This document shows, piece after piece, positions 59,450-61,804 of a stretch of DNA of 61,804 bases; within the stretch, counting starts at the first letter, position 1, and each line of letters opens with the position of its first letter. Source of the stretch: Rhodobacterales bacterium. Lineage in GTDB: Bacteria > Pseudomonadota > Alphaproteobacteria > Rhizobiales > Stappiaceae. The DNA lies in NCBI GenBank assembly GCA_008107755.1, contig VIRH01000136.1, positions 1 through 61,804 on the forward strand, written 5' to 3'. The position numbers and the translations under genes are program-made. Below the pieces are notes generated by a model that had not been told where the DNA came from, did no database searches, and saw nothing but the letters and a program-made list of their open reading frames with translations.

Positions 59450-61039
59450 TCAGATGACCTTCCGATCCACATTGGACAGGTTTCTGACCTGATCGATGTT
59501 GCGGTTATGCGCCCAGAGCGCGAATGCTTCGCTGCTCATCGGACGTGCGTAATAATAGCCCTGCCCCTTCTCGCATTTGACCTTCTTCAGGAAGGCTTCC
59601 TGATCGACGGTTTCGATCCCTTCGGCAATGATCTTCTGCCCGAGACCATGCCCCAGACCCACGATGCTTCGGCAGATGGTCGCCGAGGCCCGGTCCAGAT
59701 GAAGTTTGCGCACGAACGACTGATCGATCTTCAGATACTGAACCGGAAGGTCACTGAGATAAGCGAGACAGGAATAACCGGTCCCAAAATCATCGATGGC
59801 GATGGAAATGCCAAGGTTATGAAGCGCCCAGATGGTATCGAACCCCGGCTCTCCGCGCCTGATGAGGGCCGTCTCCGTAAGCTCCAGAACCAGTCTGTTT
59901 GCCTCAAAGCCGGTTTCATCCAGAATACGGACGACATTTTCCAGAAGATCGGGCACCTGAAGCTGCACAGGTGAAATGTTGACGGACAGGCGGGCCGCCG
60001 GGTCCATCTCGTGTTGCCATAGCAGCGCTTCCGTACAGGCCATTTGCAGAACGCGATAGCCGATCTCGATAATCCGCCCGCTTTCCTCGGCAATCGGAAT
60101 AAAGCTCGCGGGCGGCACCATCCCCTGATCCGGACGCCTCCAGCGCACAAGCGCCTCAGCGCCCGCGATGCGGCCGGTCGCGAGTTCCATCTGAGGCTGA
60201 AAGAACACCGTGAATTCGTCCGCTTCCAATGCCTTATCCAGCTCCTTGACCATGCGTAGCTGAGACGGGGTCATCGCACGCGCATCCGTCGCCTTCGACA
60301 GGAAGGGCATCAATTTGACCAGAACCAGCCAGGTCAGCATGAGGATAGCCGCGGTGATCAGCGGAACGACGGTGGCATCGATCGCGCTTTGAACCGTGAC
60401 GAATGTTACGCCCATCAGGGCCAGAGCCAGCACGGCCGCCTGAGCGAGCGCGATCCCGCCACTGGCCCCGGAAGCAAGCATCCGTCTTACCGGCCCGCGA
60501 TGCGCCGTTCGCATCAGGACACCGGCAGCCACCAGAAGGCCGCTGACATACATGATTAAAATGGCCGTTATCGCGCCCCCTGAAGAAAGCAGGCCCAGCC
60601 CGGACAGGCTCAGCAGCACGAGAACGGCGAAGGCCGTCATTTGCGCTGCCACGGGTCTTCGAAGCGACAACAGGATGACGGAGATCGCCAGCAAGCAGAT
60701 CAGCGTTGTATTGGTGATTACCCAGACGCTCTGCATCAGTCCGGAAAGCCCAAGAGCAGGCTTCACCAAGCCGAGCAGAAAAGCGCCGCAACCGAGAAGA
60801 ACAGCCAGATGCGGGCGGCTGAACGGACGCCGCGCGAGGTACAGAGCCGCACCGCTCAGGAGCAGGCTTGCCGAATTGACCGGGGGCGTGGCCTGCGTCT
60901 GAACGACAACCGCAATATCAAGCCAGCTCAGGCTGAAGAGGAGCGTCGGAATACTCGCCGCAAGCACGCCCAGGACGGCGCAGCGAGGCGACATACCTAC
61001 CAGATGAGAAATTCGGCTCGGCGGTTTTTGCAATTTCAT
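59450..61039 (-). CDS. Membrane EAL-domain c-di-GMP phosphodiesterase
   Basis: A 529-residue protein. The N-terminal half has about eight hydrophobic segments (residues 15-250) and resembles integral membrane sensory modules. The EAL domain (about 265-515) has GAEALVRWRR, LSVNISPVQL, VLELTETALI, AIDDFGTGYSCL, LKIDQSFVR and EGIETVDQEAF, with all metal and catalytic residues (Glu, Asn, Glu, Asp-Asp, Lys, Glu) present, so hydrolysis of c-di-GMP is expected. No GGDEF domain. It is convergent with the TetR gene. Confidence 0.93.
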   Translation of the reverse strand: MKLQKPPSRISHLVGMSPRCAVLGVLAASIPTLLFSLSWLDIAVVVQTQATPPVNSASLLLSGAALYLARRPFSRPHLAVLLGCGAFLLGLVKPALGLSGLMQSVWVITNTTLICLLAISVILLSLRRPVAAQMTAFAVLVLLSLSGLGLLSSGGAITAILIMYVSGLLVAAGVLMRTAHRGPVRRMLASGASGGIALAQAAVLALALMGVTFVTVQSAIDATVVPLITAAILMLTWLVLVKLMPFLSKATDARAMTPSQLRMVKELDKALEADEFTVFFQPQMELATGRIAGAEALVRWRRPDQGMVPPASFIPIAEESGRIIEIGYRVLQMACTEALLWQHEMDPAARLSVNISPVQLQVPDLLENVVRILDETGFEANRLVLELTETALIRRGEPGFDTIWALHNLGISIAIDDFGTGYSCLAYLSDLPVQYLKIDQSFVRKLHLDRASATICRSIVGLGHGLGQKIIAEGIETVDQEAFLKKVKCEKGQGYYYARPMSSEAFALWAHNRNIDQVRNLSNVDRKVI

Positions 61040-61672
61040 TTGCTACTTTTCTTTCCACGCCTGCGGTGGCGGGAACTTTTTCATAGACCGCAAATATCAT
61101 CGACAAGTTAATTTAGAAAAACTCTGAGTAGTAAAATCCACGTGAAACCCAACATTCTATTAAAAATTTTTATCCACCATCCGTAAAACTTCCTAATTTT
61201 ATCTACGTACTTTGCTACAGTTACGGAAATTAGTATTTTTCACAATATACGATCGCGATAAGGTCCGGTTGTATTTGCGCCTGAGCGAAAAGGCGGGGAT
61301 ATCCGAGCTGAAGGGAGCTTCTGGCAGGAGAGATCGCGAGATGAAAATGACAGGAACCGGATAAATTCAGAATTTCTGGCCTTTGGATTTCGCTCAGAAG
61401 CCTCAACACATCTCGACGATCCGATGGAAGAAGACGAAGCCGGCCTGATCTTTCCAAATGATACCTGTAGGAGCTGCCATCGCTATACGCGGCGCACTTT
61501 GGAACAAGAGGCAACCTGAAAATCGGGGCTCGATTTGGGCAACACGATCAATGCCTGGCGGGATTTTGTGCTGGACCTGAAGATTGCGGAGGCACCCACC
61601 CCGGTCGCACAGACGGAGAATATGAAACGCTCCTGAAAGACGTCAGCCAGAATGGTTTTGTAGCCGGTCCTT
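61040..61672. other. Region beyond the EAL gene to the right edge
   Basis: Bases 61080-61260 are strikingly AT-rich. They contain a 10-base palindrome AAAAATTTTT near 61164 and T-rich words. Frames from 61230 to 61672 are broken: a 33-codon plus-strand ORF (61535-61636) and minus ORFs show no family. No assigned gene; it may be a promoter or a decayed region. Confidence 0.45.
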
Positions 61673-61804
61673 TCATCCCGATTTCCCGGACGACCTCTCC
61701 AGGAGACTGCCCCAGCGGGTCCGGTCCGCCATCTGCTGGCGAGTTTCTTCCGAGATGAGACCCTTGACGTTCTCCGGCGCCCAGCCGCCGCCCAACCCCC
61801 AACC
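61673..61804 (-). CDS. Partial CDS at the contig edge (3' end of an unknown gene)
   Basis: A minus-strand frame open from base 61804 to a TGA at 61673-61675, 43 codons. It reads like a real protein end (WAPENVKGLISEETRQQMAD, then RTRWGSLLERSSGKSG). The remainder lies off the contig. No family was recognised. The last 14 bases, CCCAACCCCCAACC, are simple sequence, and an assembly break here is possible. Confidence 0.35.
   Translation of the reverse strand, partial: GWGLGGGWAPENVKGLISEETRQQMADRTRWGSLLERSSGKSG

Noticed and set aside
61160..61215. DnaA-box-like words TTATCCACC and TTATCTACG in AT-rich DNA
   Set aside because: Each differs from TTATCCACA at one or more bases, only two occur, and no replication genes are close; not enough for an origin.
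61230..61514. 94-residue ORF on the minus strand near the right edge
   Set aside because: No start signal, no family and located in a region where all frames are broken.
1..61804. tRNA, rRNA, CRISPR arrays and insertion sequences
   Set aside because: Read through all gaps; no cloverleaf, no regular direct repeats with spacers and no transposase were found.

Overview
The window is a chromosomal contig, rich in G+C, from an alphaproteobacterium. The best guess is Hyphomicrobiales near Stappiaceae (Roseibium/Labrenzia-like). This is inferred from the ccr/ecm pair of the ethylmalonyl-CoA pathway, a cyoABCD-SURF1 bo3 quinol oxidase cluster, an IalB-family gene beside rlmN, an iorAB molybdo-hydroxylase, a perfect TTAA-N7-TTAA (CtrA-type) site and short palindromic intergenic repeats. 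Species was not tested by any search. Bases 1-19 are the Tn5/Nextera mosaic-end adapter, so the left edge is an untrimmed library or contig end. I found no rRNA, tRNA, CRISPR array, transposase or prophage; the region looks like ordinary core and accessory chromosome.

Layout. 1-7.9 kb: endonuclease I (5' end lost), YciI, EVE, a lysine-methyltransferase-like protein, an M20 amidohydrolase, a membrane-anchored AlbA_2 protein, a TauE-like permease, leuB, a lipocalin-like protein and a VOC protein. 7.9-16.4 kb: an RND efflux operon (alpha/beta-hydrolase-like protein, adaptor, permease) read divergently from a LysR gene, a second LysR tail-to-tail with it, then an SDR and a tautomerase. 16.4-24.3 kb: an ArsR-SRPBCC-GST operon, an MscS channel, a HisKA_2 histidine kinase, an aldo/keto reductase, and an MFS pump divergent from a third LysR. 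24.3-31.7 kb: an exported phytase/esterase-like protein with a candidate Pho box, a Bcr/CflA pump, asd preceded by a Thr/Lys-rich leader ORF, and a chemoreceptor. 31.7-46.5 kb: a lone DnaB-like ATPase, DinB, carbonic anhydrase, divergent ecm and ccr, a tandem-REC protein, CAP and SH3 envelope proteins, a cyclopropane synthase homologue, GH25 muramidase, exonuclease III, a quinone oxidoreductase and an MHS transporter. 47-61.8 kb: cyoABCD-SURF1, a TrmH-type methyltransferase, an ECF sigma factor, IalB, rlmN, iorAB divergent from a TetR gene, an EAL phosphodiesterase, and a partial gene at the right edge.

How genes work together. CyoABCD oxidises ubiquinol, and the SURF1 protein probably assists its assembly. 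Ccr and Ecm are two steps of C2/C4 assimilation. LeuB and Asd belong to branched-chain and aspartate-family amino acid synthesis. At least five regulator genes sit beside the genes they probably control, and most of these intergenic gaps contain inverted repeats listed here as candidate operators.

The least expected signal is a 45-codon ORF just upstream of asd whose last 11 codons hold six Thr and three Lys codons, directly followed by alternative hairpins. This is the layout of an amino-acid-responsive leader peptide for the enzyme feeding Thr and Lys synthesis. Other points worth checking are an RND-operon hydrolase homologue lacking its Ser and His catalytic residues, an ECF11-like sigma factor without an adjacent ChrR, the Pho-box-like repeats, and the ArsR and TetR operator palindromes.
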